From an uncultured Fluviicola sp. (GTDB lineage: Bacteria > Bacteroidota > Bacteroidia > Flavobacteriales_D > Crocinitomicaceae), in NCBI GenBank assembly GCA_913009205.1, contig CAJVYC010000009.1, positions 1 through 64,000 on the forward strand: DNA of 64,000 nt, read 5' to 3'. Shown in pieces: positions 27,786-36,700 of the stretch (positions are counted from its first letter, which is position 1; each line of letters starts with the position of its first letter). Both the position numbers and the translations under genes were made by a program. The notes under the pieces were generated by a model. It saw nothing but the letters and a program-made list of their open reading frames with translations. It was not told the origin of the DNA and searched no databases.

Positions 27786-29204
27786 TTATTCAACATGACT
27801 TAACTTTATCATATTGGAGTTCCCGTGCGCCTCAATAGGCATTGAAGCAATGTTAATCACCAAATCATTTTCCTTTAGAATTTCTTTGTTCTTAAGAATG
27901 GCTTTAATTTCCATGATGGTATTGTCAGTGCTTTCCGTTTTGTCGTAATAAATACCCTTCACTCCCCAAACGAGATTAAGTTGTGTCAAGATTTGTTTGT
28001 TACTCGTGAAGACATAGATCGCCGCTTTTGGTCGCTGTGAAGCAACTTTATATCCAGTGTATCCAGTGAAGGACATTGTAAGAATAGCATCTGCTTCTAC
28101 AAGTCTTGATAGTCGGACTGCGTTGAAACAAATTGAATCCGTAATAAATCGAGTTTGGTCTTTTTCTGGAGCTTCTTCTTTGTTGTAAATACCTTCGAAC
28201 GTTTCAATTTCTTTTACAATGTTCGCCATTGTTTTAATCACCTCAATTGGGTATTTACCTACTGAAGTTTCACCCGAAAGCATTACGGCATCTGCTCCAT
28301 CAAGTACGGCGTTTGCAACATCGTTAACCTCAGCTCTCGAAGGTGTAATGTTGTCAATCATGCTTTCCATCATTTGCGTAGCAACAATAACCGGCTTAGC
28401 ATATGATTTACATTTTGTAATCAGCATTTTTTGAATAAGAGGAACGTTTTGATACGGAATCTCTACACCCAAATCGCCGCGAGCCACCATTATTCCGTGG
28501 CTTTCTTTTATGATATTGTCAATATCTTTTATTGCTTCTGGTTTTTCAATTTTCGCAATCACTTTCGCAACGCTTCCTTTAGCGTCAATCAATCCTTTTA
28601 GTTCAATAATATCTGCACCAGATCGAACGAATGAAAGTCCAACCCAATCCACGTTTTGTTCTAAGGCAAATTCAAGGTCCATCAAATCTTTCTCGGTTAA
28701 GCAAGGCATTGAGATGCTCGTGTTCGGAAAATTAACTCCTTTGTGTGAAGAGAGAATTCCGCCATGAAGTACCTTTGCTTTTATTTCATCTGTTTTGTTG
28801 GTACTTATAACTTCCAGCATCAATTTCCCGTCGTCCAAAAGGATTCTTTCACCTGGATCAACATCTTTTGGTAAGTCTAAATAGTTAATTGAAAACTTAT
28901 TTGCCGTTCCAAGAATGGCATCAGTTACAATTATAACTTCTGATCCTACAATCAAATCCACTCCGTTGGCCTCCATTTTCCCTGTTCGGATTTTTGGTCC
29001 TTGGAGATCGGCAAGTATTGCTATGTGGTATCCCGTTTCGGTATTCAGTTCACGGATCGTCTTGATTGTTTTTTCATGCACTTCATGTGAACCGTGTGAA
29101 AAATTCAATCGACAAACATTTAATCCGTTTACCATCATCTCGCGCAATACTTCTTTATCACTTGAGGCAGGCCCCATTGTAGCTACTATTTTTGTTCTTT
29201 TCAT
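27786..29204 (-). CDS. pyk: pyruvate kinase
   Basis: 472 residues, normal for the enzyme that converts phosphoenolpyruvate and ADP to pyruvate and ATP. Landmarks: MKRTKIVATMGPAS at the N-terminus, CRLNFSHGSHEVH, the ADLQGPKIRTG strand, KIEKPEAI, the metal/active-site MVARGDLGVEIP and SGETSVGKYP. The C-terminal domain ends in a short tail with no PEP-utiliser extension. It follows the IPExxxVDY gene by 3 bp and is clearly cotranscribed, the standard arrangement in Flavobacteriales. Confidence 0.98.
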   Translation of the reverse strand: MKRTKIVATMGPASSDKEVLREMMVNGLNVCRLNFSHGSHEVHEKTIKTIRELNTETGYHIAILADLQGPKIRTGKMEANGVDLIVGSEVIIVTDAILGTANKFSINYLDLPKDVDPGERILLDDGKLMLEVISTNKTDEIKAKVLHGGILSSHKGVNFPNTSISMPCLTEKDLMDLEFALEQNVDWVGLSFVRSGADIIELKGLIDAKGSVAKVIAKIEKPEAIKDIDNIIKESHGIMVARGDLGVEIPYQNVPLIQKMLITKCKSYAKPVIVATQMMESMIDNITPSRAEVNDVANAVLDGADAVMLSGETSVGKYPIEVIKTMANIVKEIETFEGIYNKEEAPEKDQTRFITDSICFNAVRLSRLVEADAILTMSFTGYTGYKVASQRPKAAIYVFTSNKQILTQLNLVWGVKGIYYDKTESTDNTIMEIKAILKNKEILKENDLVINIASMPIEAHGNSNMIKLSHVE

Positions 29205-29207
29205 TTT

Positions 29208-29636
29208 TTAAAAAACTATATTTTCTGCTGATCCAATTTCAACAGGGTCGAACTCATAAACCCCTAGAATACTTGGAACAGATTTCAAATCATTCATTAA
29301 TTCATCCAGTTCAATAGCAATGTTATCGTGTAGAAAAAGGAAATAGTCGATGCTGGGTTTTTCCGGTATTAAGAACTCCCCTTGGTGTTTGTTCTTTATT
29401 AGGTAATACGTCAGCCTGTTTTCTTCATCTTCAAAGGAGTACATTGAATGATTTGAAACAGCCTCGCCCTTTTTGTCAGTTAGAACGTAATCTTCATCAC
29501 ACTTCGCTAAATTCAATCCAATTTTCTCATTGATATTCCACGCTAATCTGTAATCGTTGTGGTGTGAACAAATCCCGATTAGATCAAAATCGATTTCATA
29601 ATCTATTGTTAGCGTATATTTCTTTTTCTTGGCCAT
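29208..29636 (-). CDS. IPExxxVDY family protein
   Basis: 142 residues. The family-naming motif appears as LIPEKPSIDYFLFLHD (about 88-103). The N-terminus is basic (MAKKKKYTL), followed by YEIDFDLIGICSHHNDYRLAWNIN, which is conserved in the group. The family is restricted to Bacteroidota, of unknown function, and usually sits just upstream of pyruvate kinase, as here. A role in pyk expression or activity is guesswork. Confidence 0.88.
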   Translation of the reverse strand: MAKKKKYTLTIDYEIDFDLIGICSHHNDYRLAWNINEKIGLNLAKCDEDYVLTDKKGEAVSNHSMYSFEDEENRLTYYLIKNKHQGEFLIPEKPSIDYFLFLHDNIAIELDELMNDLKSVPSILGVYEFDPVEIGSAENIVF

Positions 29637-29844
29637 TACTAATAGATGCGAAGTTAAGGTTTTTTACTGTGATGAAGGAGATAATTGATTAAGGTAACGT
29701 AAGGATAATCTCGTGCAAGATTAATTTTGACGAATTCAAAGGCATCTGTGAATATTTAAATACATTTCTCTCAGCCATTAACAAAAAATTAAAAAAATAA
29801 ATCGGCATAACTAATTGATATTCATACGATTTAATTTTTGGCAC

Positions 29845-29852
29845 TAACTTTG
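29845..29852 (+). promoter_or_regulatory. -7 element upstream of the TonB-type gene
   Basis: TAACTTTG matches TAnnTTTG and lies 37 bp before the ATG at 29890. A TTG at 29817 would be 25 bases upstream, longer than usual. It suggests the reading frame from 29890 is transcribed in full despite its early stop. Confidence 0.4.
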
Positions 29853-29949
29853 AATTTAGGTTGGGGGTAAACAAATAATTTTTTTTATTATGATTGCAAA
29901 GAAAAATTAGAGGTACGACCTCGAGAGTAAAAGAACTGCCCTGTTTGCA

Positions 29950-30600
29950 ATGGGCTTATTGGCAGCTGGCTCATTTACATTGGCCGCATTCACCTATGAT
30001 TCAACTCTTTCTGTTGAGACTGAGAAACGAACCCACGCTTCGGAGAGGATTGACTACGATATTCAACAAGTTGAGAAAGAAGTGCTAAAAGATAAGGACG
30101 TTGTAAAGCCTGTCGTGCCAGATGATGCTCAGCAATCGAGCCCTACAATTGATGCGCAAGCAAATCCGGACCAGAACATCGTAAGTGTTGATAACACGAG
30201 TGACGTTATCGTTCCGGAAGTTGGAATTGATGGACTTGGTTACGACTTTGGTGCCGACGTTCCTGTTTTCGACAAATTGGATGCCGAAATCTTTATATGG
30301 GTTGACACGGAAGCGAGTATGGTTGGAGGTGTTGCTGAAATGTTCAGATACATTCAATCTAATGTTGAGTATCCCGAAATGGATATTGAGGGAGATGTTC
30401 AAGGAACGGTTGCAATGTCCTTCGTTGTGGAGAAGAATGGTGAAATTACCAATATTTTAGTTGAAAAAGGAGTGAGTAAAACTATTGATCGCGAAGCGAA
30501 GCGTATCGTGCGTTCGTTTCCAAAATGGGTTCCTGCTGAGATAGATGCTAGGAAGGTTAGAACAAGGGTTCGTCTTCCAATTGTGTTTACTCTGGAGTAA
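29950..30600 (+). CDS. energy transducer TonB-like protein with in-frame amber codon upstream
   Basis: From ATG 29950 the product is 216 residues: a short hydrophobic segment (GLLAAGSFTLAAF), a Pro/Asp-rich periplasmic linker (about 30-115), and a TonB C-terminal domain (about 130-216) with GDVQGTVAMSFVVEKNGEI, FPKWVPAE and VRLPIVF. TonB passes inner-membrane energy to outer-membrane receptors. The same frame extends up to ATG 29890 as MIAKKN, then TAG (29908-29910), then RYDLESKRTALFA. That N-terminal pattern, KKNxxYDLExKR before the membrane helix, is what this family normally has, so the true start seems to be 29890 with a nonsense codon at position 7. Initiation at 29950 would lose the cytoplasmic charges and part of the helix. 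Confidence 0.75.
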   Translation: MGLLAAGSFTLAAFTYDSTLSVETEKRTHASERIDYDIQQVEKEVLKDKDVVKPVVPDDAQQSSPTIDAQANPDQNIVSVDNTSDVIVPEVGIDGLGYDFGADVPVFDKLDAEIFIWVDTEASMVGGVAEMFRYIQSNVEYPEMDIEGDVQGTVAMSFVVEKNGEITNILVEKGVSKTIDREAKRIVRSFPKWVPAEIDARKVRTRVRLPIVFTLE

Positions 30601-30662
30601 TAGAAACACGAAGCTTTGGTAGCCAAAGGCGATCTCGGTTCTGCCGGGATCATCTTTAATTG

Positions 30663-30870
30663 CTACCAATAATCCGCGATGCAATAATTTAAAATCGTAT
30701 CACCGTCAAAAACATATTGTTCCTCCCAATTAACGCTTTGATCTTCAAAAATAATCCATACTAAAGGTGGAAGTCCGTATGCTTATCAAATAACTGTATT
30801 ATTGCATGAGTTTTGATCGAAAGTTCCTTCAATTCTTCGCTTAATATGCTTTTGACTAGTTGTATTTAAA
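30663..30870 (-). pseudogene. frameshifted C-terminal remnant
   Basis: The minus strand reads LVKSILSEELKELSIKTHAI followed by IQLFDK in one frame, then AYGLPPLVWIIFEDQSVNWE followed by EQYVFDGDTILNYCIADYW and TAG (30663-30665) in the next. The join needs one frameshift near 30780. No start codon or N-terminus is present. It is probably the tail of a decayed gene; family unknown. Confidence 0.4.
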
Positions 30871-30994
30871 AGAAATATAAATAGAATGTTAATAAACAAT
30901 ACTGTTCTAATAGCACAAAGTTCAGGCTAAAATTTTTAATCGTTGTGCGTAATTCTACATGTTTAAAATTCAAATCCTGAAATGTTTTTTGAAT

Positions 30995-31027
30995 AAAAAA
31001 AGGCTGCCTCAATAGAAGCAGCCTTTT
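30995..31027 (-). terminator. fumC terminator
   Basis: AAAGGCTGC and GCAGCCTTT form a 9-bp stem with loop CTCAATAGAA. The A-run at 30995 becomes a T-tail on the minus strand. It lies 18 bp after the fumC stop. Confidence 0.88.
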
Positions 31028-31044
31028 TCAATTTTATAGAATAA

Positions 31045-32442
31045 TTAGTCCAATGAACCAATCATTTTCTTTGGGTTCACCCAATTGTCGTATTCTTCAG
31101 CAGGAACGTATCCTAGACGAATTGCTTCTTCTCTCAACGTTGTTCCGTTTTCGTGCGCTGTGTTTGCAATCTCTGCCGCTTTGTAATAACCAATCTTTGT
31201 GTTCAAAGCAGTAACAAGCATCAGTGAATTGTTTAAGAGTTCATCAATTCTAGTCTGGTTTGGTTCAATTCCATGGGCACAATTTTCATCAAATGATGCA
31301 CAAGCATCCCCAATTAATTGAGCACTTTGTAATAAGTTCGATGCCATCATTGGTTTGAAAACATTCAATTCATAATGACCTTGAGCTCCACCAATTGTGA
31401 CTGCAACATCGTTCCCCATAACTTGAGCGCAAACCATCGTTATTGCTTCAGCTTGAGTTGGATTTACTTTCCCTGGCATAATTGAAGATCCTGGCTCGTT
31501 TGCAGGAATCGAAATCTCACCAATTCCAGAACGAGGACCAGAAGCCATCATTCGAATATCATTTGCAATTTTATTTAAAGAAACCGCGATTTGTTTCAAA
31601 GCTCCGTGCGTTTCAACAATCGCATCGTGCGCAGCCAAAGCTTCAAATTTATTCTCTGCTGTTATAAATGGAAGCCCAGTAAACTCTGCAATTTTAGCGG
31701 CTACAAGAATATCGTAACCGGCAGGTGTATTCAAACCTGTTCCAACGGCAGTTCCACCCAGTGCTAGTTCAGAAAGGTGGTCCAATGTGTTTCTTAGCGC
31801 CTTTAATCCGTGGTTCAATTGAGAAACATAACCAGAAAACTCTTGTCCTAAAGTAAGTGGAGTTGCATCCATTAAATGCGTTCTACCAATTTTTACAACG
31901 TCTTTAAACGCTACTGATTTTGCCTGAAGTGTATCTCTTAATTGCTCAATTCCAGGAATCGTTGTTTGAACTACTTTTTGGTAACAAGCGATGTGCATTC
32001 CTGTTGGGAATGTATCATTACTCGATTGACTTTTATTTACATCATCGTTTGGAGCAAGTGTTTTTTCACCTTCGCCAATTTTTTTTCCAGCGTTTACGTG
32101 TGCACGATTTGCAATTACTTCGTTCACATTCATGTTACTCTGCGTACCTGATCCCGTTTGCCAGATCACCAAAGGAAATTGATCGTCTAATTTACCCGCG
32201 ATAATTTCATCTGCGGCTTTCGAGATATGATCTCTTTTGTCTTCGGCCAACACACCCAATTCACAATTTGCATGAGCCGCTGCCTTTTTCAAATAAGCAA
32301 ATGCATGTACTACTTCGATAGGCATTGAAGCCGCCGGTCCGATCTTAAAATTGTTTCTTGAACGTTCAGTTTGAGGGCCCCAGTATTTATCAGCAGGTAC
32401 TTTAACTTCACCAATGGTATCTTTTTCTATTCTGTATTCCAT
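31045..32442 (-). CDS. fumC: class II fumarate hydratase
   Basis: 465 residues of the heat-stable, iron-free fumarase that interconverts fumarate and malate in the TCA cycle. The N-terminal [18 protein letters not shown], the [15 protein letters not shown] region, [20 protein letters not shown], and the superfamily signature [13 protein letters not shown] (catalytic Ser loop) are all intact. Monocistronic, with its own terminator. Distinguished from aspartase and argininosuccinate lyase by the N-terminal and HLMDATP segments. Confidence 0.97.
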   Translation of the reverse strand: MEYRIEKDTIGEVKVPADKYWGPQTERSRNNFKIGPAASMPIEVVHAFAYLKKAAAHANCELGVLAEDKRDHISKAADEIIAGKLDDQFPLVIWQTGSGTQSNMNVNEVIANRAHVNAGKKIGEGEKTLAPNDDVNKSQSSNDTFPTGMHIACYQKVVQTTIPGIEQLRDTLQAKSVAFKDVVKIGRTHLMDATPLTLGQEFSGYVSQLNHGLKALRNTLDHLSELALGGTAVGTGLNTPAGYDILVAAKIAEFTGLPFITAENKFEALAAHDAIVETHGALKQIAVSLNKIANDIRMMASGPRSGIGEISIPANEPGSSIMPGKVNPTQAEAITMVCAQVMGNDVAVTIGGAQGHYELNVFKPMMASNLLQSAQLIGDACASFDENCAHGIEPNQTRIDELLNNSLMLVTALNTKIGYYKAAEIANTAHENGTTLREEAIRLGYVPAEEYDNWVNPKKMIGSLD

Positions 32443-32556
32443 GATTGTATTTTTTGCTAAAATTAATGATCCTTATTATTTCTTGTTGGTTTCGCCTTCT
32501 CTTATTTGAATTATTATTACTTTTACAGTTGTTAAATAAGTACAAAATAATAAGAA

Positions 32557-32715
32557 ATGAGTGTTTTCGGTATTGTTCTTTTTCTTTTACTAGGCGGAAT
32601 GGCGTTTTGGATGCTGTTGTTCCTTATGGCGTTTATCCTTCCTTATTGGATTACACTGGGTGTTTTCGATATGATGCAGCCAAAAAGAATTTATGAAGAC
32701 AGCGAAGAAGAATAA
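32557..32715 (+). CDS. 52-residue membrane protein
   Basis: A short ORF from ATG 32557 to TAA 32713-32715, encoding MSVFGIVLFLLLGGMAFWML, then a hydrophobic stretch to about residue 36 and the acidic tail KRIYEDSEEE. One long or two short membrane segments are predicted, with the C-terminus probably cytoplasmic. A terminator follows 25 bp later, which supports a genuine transcript. No family is recognised. Confidence 0.6.
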   Translation: MSVFGIVLFLLLGGMAFWMLLFLMAFILPYWITLGVFDMMQPKRIYEDSEEE

Positions 32716-32740
32716 CTTCGGTCTTTAATATGTATCGAAT

Positions 32741-32769
32741 GCTAGCCCTATTGGGTTGGCTTTTTTTTT
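32741..32769 (+). terminator. terminator after the 52-residue ORF
   Basis: GCTAGCCC and GGGTTGGC pair (two G-T wobbles) around loop TATT and are followed by nine T residues. Confidence 0.75.
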
Positions 32770-32843
32770 GCATTTATTTTGGAAATTAAGTCTTTGAGTC
32801 ATTACCCATTTTACAGCCGTTGTACTTCTGCGAAAAAGCCCTT

Positions 32844-33800
32844 TTAAACCCAAACTTTGCTCCCTTCAGAGCAATTCTTACAAATTTCAATGTCATTTCT
32901 TCCCCCCAATACAGCGTTTCTAAATGCGTTGTATTGAGGGTGGTGCCAAATGGTTTTGAAATCATTGTCAGCGACAGTTCCGAGAACATGCTTTGCGTCT
33001 TTGTCGAAGCAGCAAGGAACCACTTTACCGTCCCAAGTGAGCACCGATGAAGACCACATTCGCCAGCAGTGATTGCCGAGTTTGTATTTCATTTTATACG
33101 TTCCATCTGCCTGTTTTCTATAGCGCGAGTACTTTTCGTTCTCAGGCATTAAAGGATTTCCATTTTCAAACTCGTACAATTGAGCCGATTTGATTCGAAC
33201 CTCGTCAATTCCCATTTCCTTACCCAATTCAAACACCTGTGGGATTTCGTGTTCGTTTGGTTTTACCGCTAAAAATTGAAAAATCAGATGCGGTGTGCTT
33301 GAGTTCAATCGCAATTTTGCCTGAACCATTTCCTTTGTTCCGGCGATTACTTTGTCAAGCTTTCCGTGAATTCGATAGTTCTCATACGTTTCTTGGGTCA
33401 ACCCATCAATCGAAATAATCAAGCGATCCAATCCAGATTCAATGATGTCTCCTGCCATTTTTTCATTGATAAAATGAGCATTTGTTGAGGTTGAGGTGTA
33501 AATTTTGTTTCTTTTCGCCTCTTTGATTAATTCTAGAAAATTGGGGTGCAAGAAAGGTTCCCCCTGGAAATAATAGTTGATGTAGAAAACAGGTCGCTTC
33601 AATTGCGCAATCATTTTTTCGTGCAAGGTCAGATCGAGTCTCCCAGTCGGTCGCGTAAACTGCTTCAGCCCACTCGGGCATTCAGGACAGCCTAAGTTAC
33701 AAGCGGTTGTCGGTTCTATGCTCAATGAAAAGGGCATTCCTCTGTGCTTCGATTTCTTTACAAGCCGAGAGATTAAATAACTTCCTTGCAAAACGCACAA
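32844..33800 (-). CDS. radical SAM protein with SPASM domain; true start unclear
   Basis: The radical SAM cluster motif is TACNLGCPECPSG (Cys34, Cys38, Cys41 counting from TTG 33800). Further landmarks are the INYYFQGEPFLHP strand, LDRLIISIDGLTQETY and a C-terminal SPASM region (HCWRMWSSSVLTWDGKVVPC, then CFDKD, IEICKNCSEG) for an extra Fe-S cluster. The family includes peptide-modifying and envelope-biosynthesis enzymes, and the substrate here is unknown. The coding frame continues upstream past the TTG as STFRDNINILKHVNIYRAWN, which matches the usual family N-terminus, up to a stop at 33876-33878, yet it holds no ATG/GTG. ATT at 33863-33861 sits where the start is expected. Confidence 0.88.
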   Translation of the reverse strand: MCVLQGSYLISRLVKKSKHRGMPFSLSIEPTTACNLGCPECPSGLKQFTRPTGRLDLTLHEKMIAQLKRPVFYINYYFQGEPFLHPNFLELIKEAKRNKIYTSTSTNAHFINEKMAGDIIESGLDRLIISIDGLTQETYENYRIHGKLDKVIAGTKEMVQAKLRLNSSTPHLIFQFLAVKPNEHEIPQVFELGKEMGIDEVRIKSAQLYEFENGNPLMPENEKYSRYRKQADGTYKMKYKLGNHCWRMWSSSVLTWDGKVVPCCFDKDAKHVLGTVADNDFKTIWHHPQYNAFRNAVLGGRNDIEICKNCSEGSKVWV

Positions 33801-33979
33801 GTTCCACGCCCGATAGATATTGACGTGTTTTAGAATGTTGATATTGTCTCGGAAAGTAGAAATAGCTATTGAATTTTAATAAAGTTAAGCAATTGACTCA
33901 ACAACGATGTCAATTCACTCAAAGGATCTTAAGTCCATACTATAAAATACCTCAAAATTGTATCTTTAGTAACCTTCCT

Positions 33980-34087
33980 ATGAAAACAATATTGCTTGCT
34001 CTTGTTTGCTTTTCGACCTTTTTATCATTTGGTCAGGATTCTCTCCGATCGCAAAAGATCGACGAAGTAAGTCATTGTGCTATCTGA
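33980..34087 (+). pseudogene. 5' stump of a TonB-dependent receptor gene
   Basis: A 35-codon ORF encodes a perfect signal peptide, MKTILLALVCFSTFLSFGQ, followed by DSLRSQKIDEV and then SHCAI and a stop. DSLxxxKIDEVVVTxTR is how many TonB-dependent receptors begin, so the frame departs from the family exactly at the TonB-box/plug border. The remainder of the gene is absent up to 34237. The deletion of a whole receptor is inferred. Confidence 0.5.
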
Positions 34088-34225
34088 AGCAATTTCTCAC
34101 TCTTTATGATGGCCTGTTTCAGAATAGTTAGTCGCTAGAGTTTGAAAACTGTCTGCTATTGATAAAAATGACCCGCTAGTTTTACTCAATTCAATGGACT
34201 GATTAAACAGTTCAAATCGTTTAAC

Positions 34226-34233
34226 TAATTTTG
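34226..34233 (+). promoter_or_regulatory. -7 element TAATTTTG next to ATG 34238
   Basis: TAATTTTG fits TAnnTTTG and ends 4 bases ahead of the ATG, so the DUF5686 message may be leaderless. No -33 TTG at the proper distance was found. Confidence 0.35.
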
Positions 34234-34237
34234 CTGC

Positions 34238-36634
34238 ATGAATTTGATCCTATTTATTTTTTCCTTGGTTGTTTTTCAAGTTTACAGTCAAGAAACCTAC
34301 TTCGTGAAAGATGCCTTTTCGGAAAGCTCTATTCCTTTTGTCAAAGTGTTTCCAAATGATGGAGAACCCTTTCTCGCGGATATTGATGGAGCCTTCGAGA
34401 TTCAATCCTCGACGACCAATTTCATATTGAAATACGGTGGCTATATAGACACTGCAATCGACGTAAGTGTCATTGAAGATAGAATTGTTTATTTGCAACC
34501 CAACGTTCAGCAGGTAGACGAAATGACGGTTGTTCCGGGGGTCAATCCGGCCCATCGAATAATGAGAAAGGCTATTGAGAATCGAAAAGCCAACCATCCA
34601 ATGAAAAATGATGGGTTTCGATACAACAGCTACAGCAAGTTTATTTTCGATGTCCATCAAGAAGGCTTGGCTGCAATTTCAGATACAACGTCGGACAGTA
34701 CCCTCATTAAATTGCGAAAATTTTTCTCAGAGCAACATCTGTTCATGTTGGAGTCTACTTCAAAGCGGACGTTTACACCGCCTTATAGAGATCAAGAAGA
34801 AATTACGGCATATAAAGTTTCTGGATTTACAGACCCCATGTTCTCCACTTTTGCCAATGGAATGCAGTCCTTTAGTTTTTACGACAACCAGTTTGATTTA
34901 ATGGGTTCGAAGTATATCAATCCGCTCGCTTATGGCGGAATCAACCGTTATTTGTTTATCCTGGAGGATTCTACGTTTCACGAATCGGACACAACGTACA
35001 CTATTTATTACCGGCCTCGAAAAGGAAAATCATTTAAGGGCTTGGAGGGACACTTGTATATCAACACAAATGGTTTTGCAGTTGAGAAAGTAATTGCTGA
35101 ACCCTATGCTGATACAACTGGGATGAAGATTAAAATTGTTCAGGAATATGAATTTTCAAACAATAAAAAGTGGTTTCCAACCAAGTTGAACACAGAGGTG
35201 GATTTCGGAACTCCATTGGCTTCTGGAATTAAGCAATCGACGATTGTTGGGACGGGACAAACCTATATTTCTGACATTGAAATCAATCCAACAAATCTTG
35301 TTAAAAAATTCGATAATAATATTTCATTGTATACAGTAGAAGGCGCAAATGCACAAAATGAAAATCAATGGGATTCACTCAGACGGTATGAAATAACGGA
35401 TAAAGAGTTGCGAACATATGACATGATTGACAGCCTTTCAGAGGCGCAAAACTTTGATAAAAAATTGAAATTTTTAAACCAATTATCCGATGGCAAACTG
35501 CCGTTAGGAAATTATGCGTTGGATTTAACACGACTTCTGAGCTTTAATTATTACGAGCGCTACCGCTTTGGTTTGGGTTTGGAGAACTCTCAAAAGCTGA
35601 TGAAAAATATTGTTATTGGTGGATATTTTGGATGGGCAACAGGCGACAAAGAATGGAAATATGGTGCATACTCAACCTTTCATTTAAGCCGAAAACGTGG
35701 AATGAAAATCGAATTGAAATACCAACAAGATATTTATGAGCGCGGCGGAAATAATTTCATGGGAGCAGGATTTAACTTGGAAAACTCAAATGCACTGCGG
35801 TTTTTGTTCATTTCAAGTATGGATCGCCAGCGCTTGGGCGAAATAGCATTTACGACTGATGCCAAGGCGAATATGTCCTTTCGGTTGTTTGGGAATTACC
35901 AGCGCATTGGATTTACTGAGGGGTATCGATTTCAACCCTTGGACGGAACTTATTCGAGTCTTGTTGATGTTGATGTAGCTGAACTCGGATTTGAATTCAA
36001 GTGGAATATTTTAGAGAATTACATGCTTTTGGGGAACAGGAAAGTATCTCAAGGAATCAAGTATCCAGTTTTGAAGTTTAAATTGGCACGAGGGGTTAAA
36101 GGATGGTTCGAAAGCAATCTTAATTATTTACGAATGAATGCTGAGATTTCCCAAACGCTTAACTTCCTTGGATTGGGGAAGTTTAAGATTAAATTAGAAG
36201 CGGGAAAGACGGTTGGAAAAGTGCCTTTGTTTTTAACGCACGTTGGAAATGGAACGGGAATACAATGGTTGACTAGCGTTTTGAATACCTTCGAAACAAT
36301 GAGCCCAGGAACGTTTTACAGTTCAGAACAAGCAGCTTTGTTCACCCGATTCGAATTTAAATCTTTCAAAACTGCAGCGAAATGGAACGAGCCAAAGATT
36401 TCAGTGCACCACGCCATCGGTTACGGAAGAATGAATGATCGTTTGGACCACATTTCTGATTTTCAAACCATGGAAAATGGTTATTACGAAGGCGGACTAA
36501 TACTGGACGGTCTCTATACTTCATCCCTGATGGGGCTCGGAATAGGTGTGTTTTACAATTATGGAAACTACGCGAATGCCGATTGGAAGCAAAATATAAT
36601 GCCGAAAATCGCTTTGAGTTTTTTAATTGATTAG
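34238..36634 (+). CDS. DUF5686 / carboxypeptidase-regulatory-like outer-membrane protein
   Basis: 798 residues. Signal peptide about 1-17 (ending VYSQ), a carboxypeptidase-regulatory-like domain (about 18-95), then the DUF5686 signature AHRIMRKAIENRKANHP followed by GFRYNSYSKF (about 105-135). The rest is a beta-barrel-like region with aromatic strands to the end. DUF5686 proteins are Bacteroidota outer-membrane proteins of unknown role. It stands alone between a truncated receptor gene and a convergent T9SS gene. Confidence 0.88.
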   Translation: MNLILFIFSLVVFQVYSQETYFVKDAFSESSIPFVKVFPNDGEPFLADIDGAFEIQSSTTNFILKYGGYIDTAIDVSVIEDRIVYLQPNVQQVDEMTVVPGVNPAHRIMRKAIENRKANHPMKNDGFRYNSYSKFIFDVHQEGLAAISDTTSDSTLIKLRKFFSEQHLFMLESTSKRTFTPPYRDQEEITAYKVSGFTDPMFSTFANGMQSFSFYDNQFDLMGSKYINPLAYGGINRYLFILEDSTFHESDTTYTIYYRPRKGKSFKGLEGHLYINTNGFAVEKVIAEPYADTTGMKIKIVQEYEFSNNKKWFPTKLNTEVDFGTPLASGIKQSTIVGTGQTYISDIEINPTNLVKKFDNNISLYTVEGANAQNENQWDSLRRYEITDKELRTYDMIDSLSEAQNFDKKLKFLNQLSDGKLPLGNYALDLTRLLSFNYYERYRFGLGLENSQKLMKNIVIGGYFGWATGDKEWKYGAYSTFHLSRKRGMKIELKYQQDIYERGGNNFMGAGFNLENSNALRFLFISSMDRQRLGEIAFTTDAKANMSFRLFGNYQRIGFTEGYRFQPLDGTYSSLVDVDVAELGFEFKWNILENYMLLGNRKVSQGIKYPVLKFKLARGVKGWFESNLNYLRMNAEISQTLNFLGLGKFKIKLEAGKTVGKVPLFLTHVGNGTGIQWLTSVLNTFETMSPGTFYSSEQAALFTRFEFKSFKTAAKWNEPKISVHHAIGYGRMNDRLDHISDFQTMENGYYEGGLILDGLYTSSLMGLGIGVFYNYGNYANADWKQNIMPKIALSFLID

Positions 36635-36700
36635 ATGTAAGAATCATCTAACAATCTAATATCTAAGAAGGAATTTAAGTCTGATCTGTTAAGACAAAAC

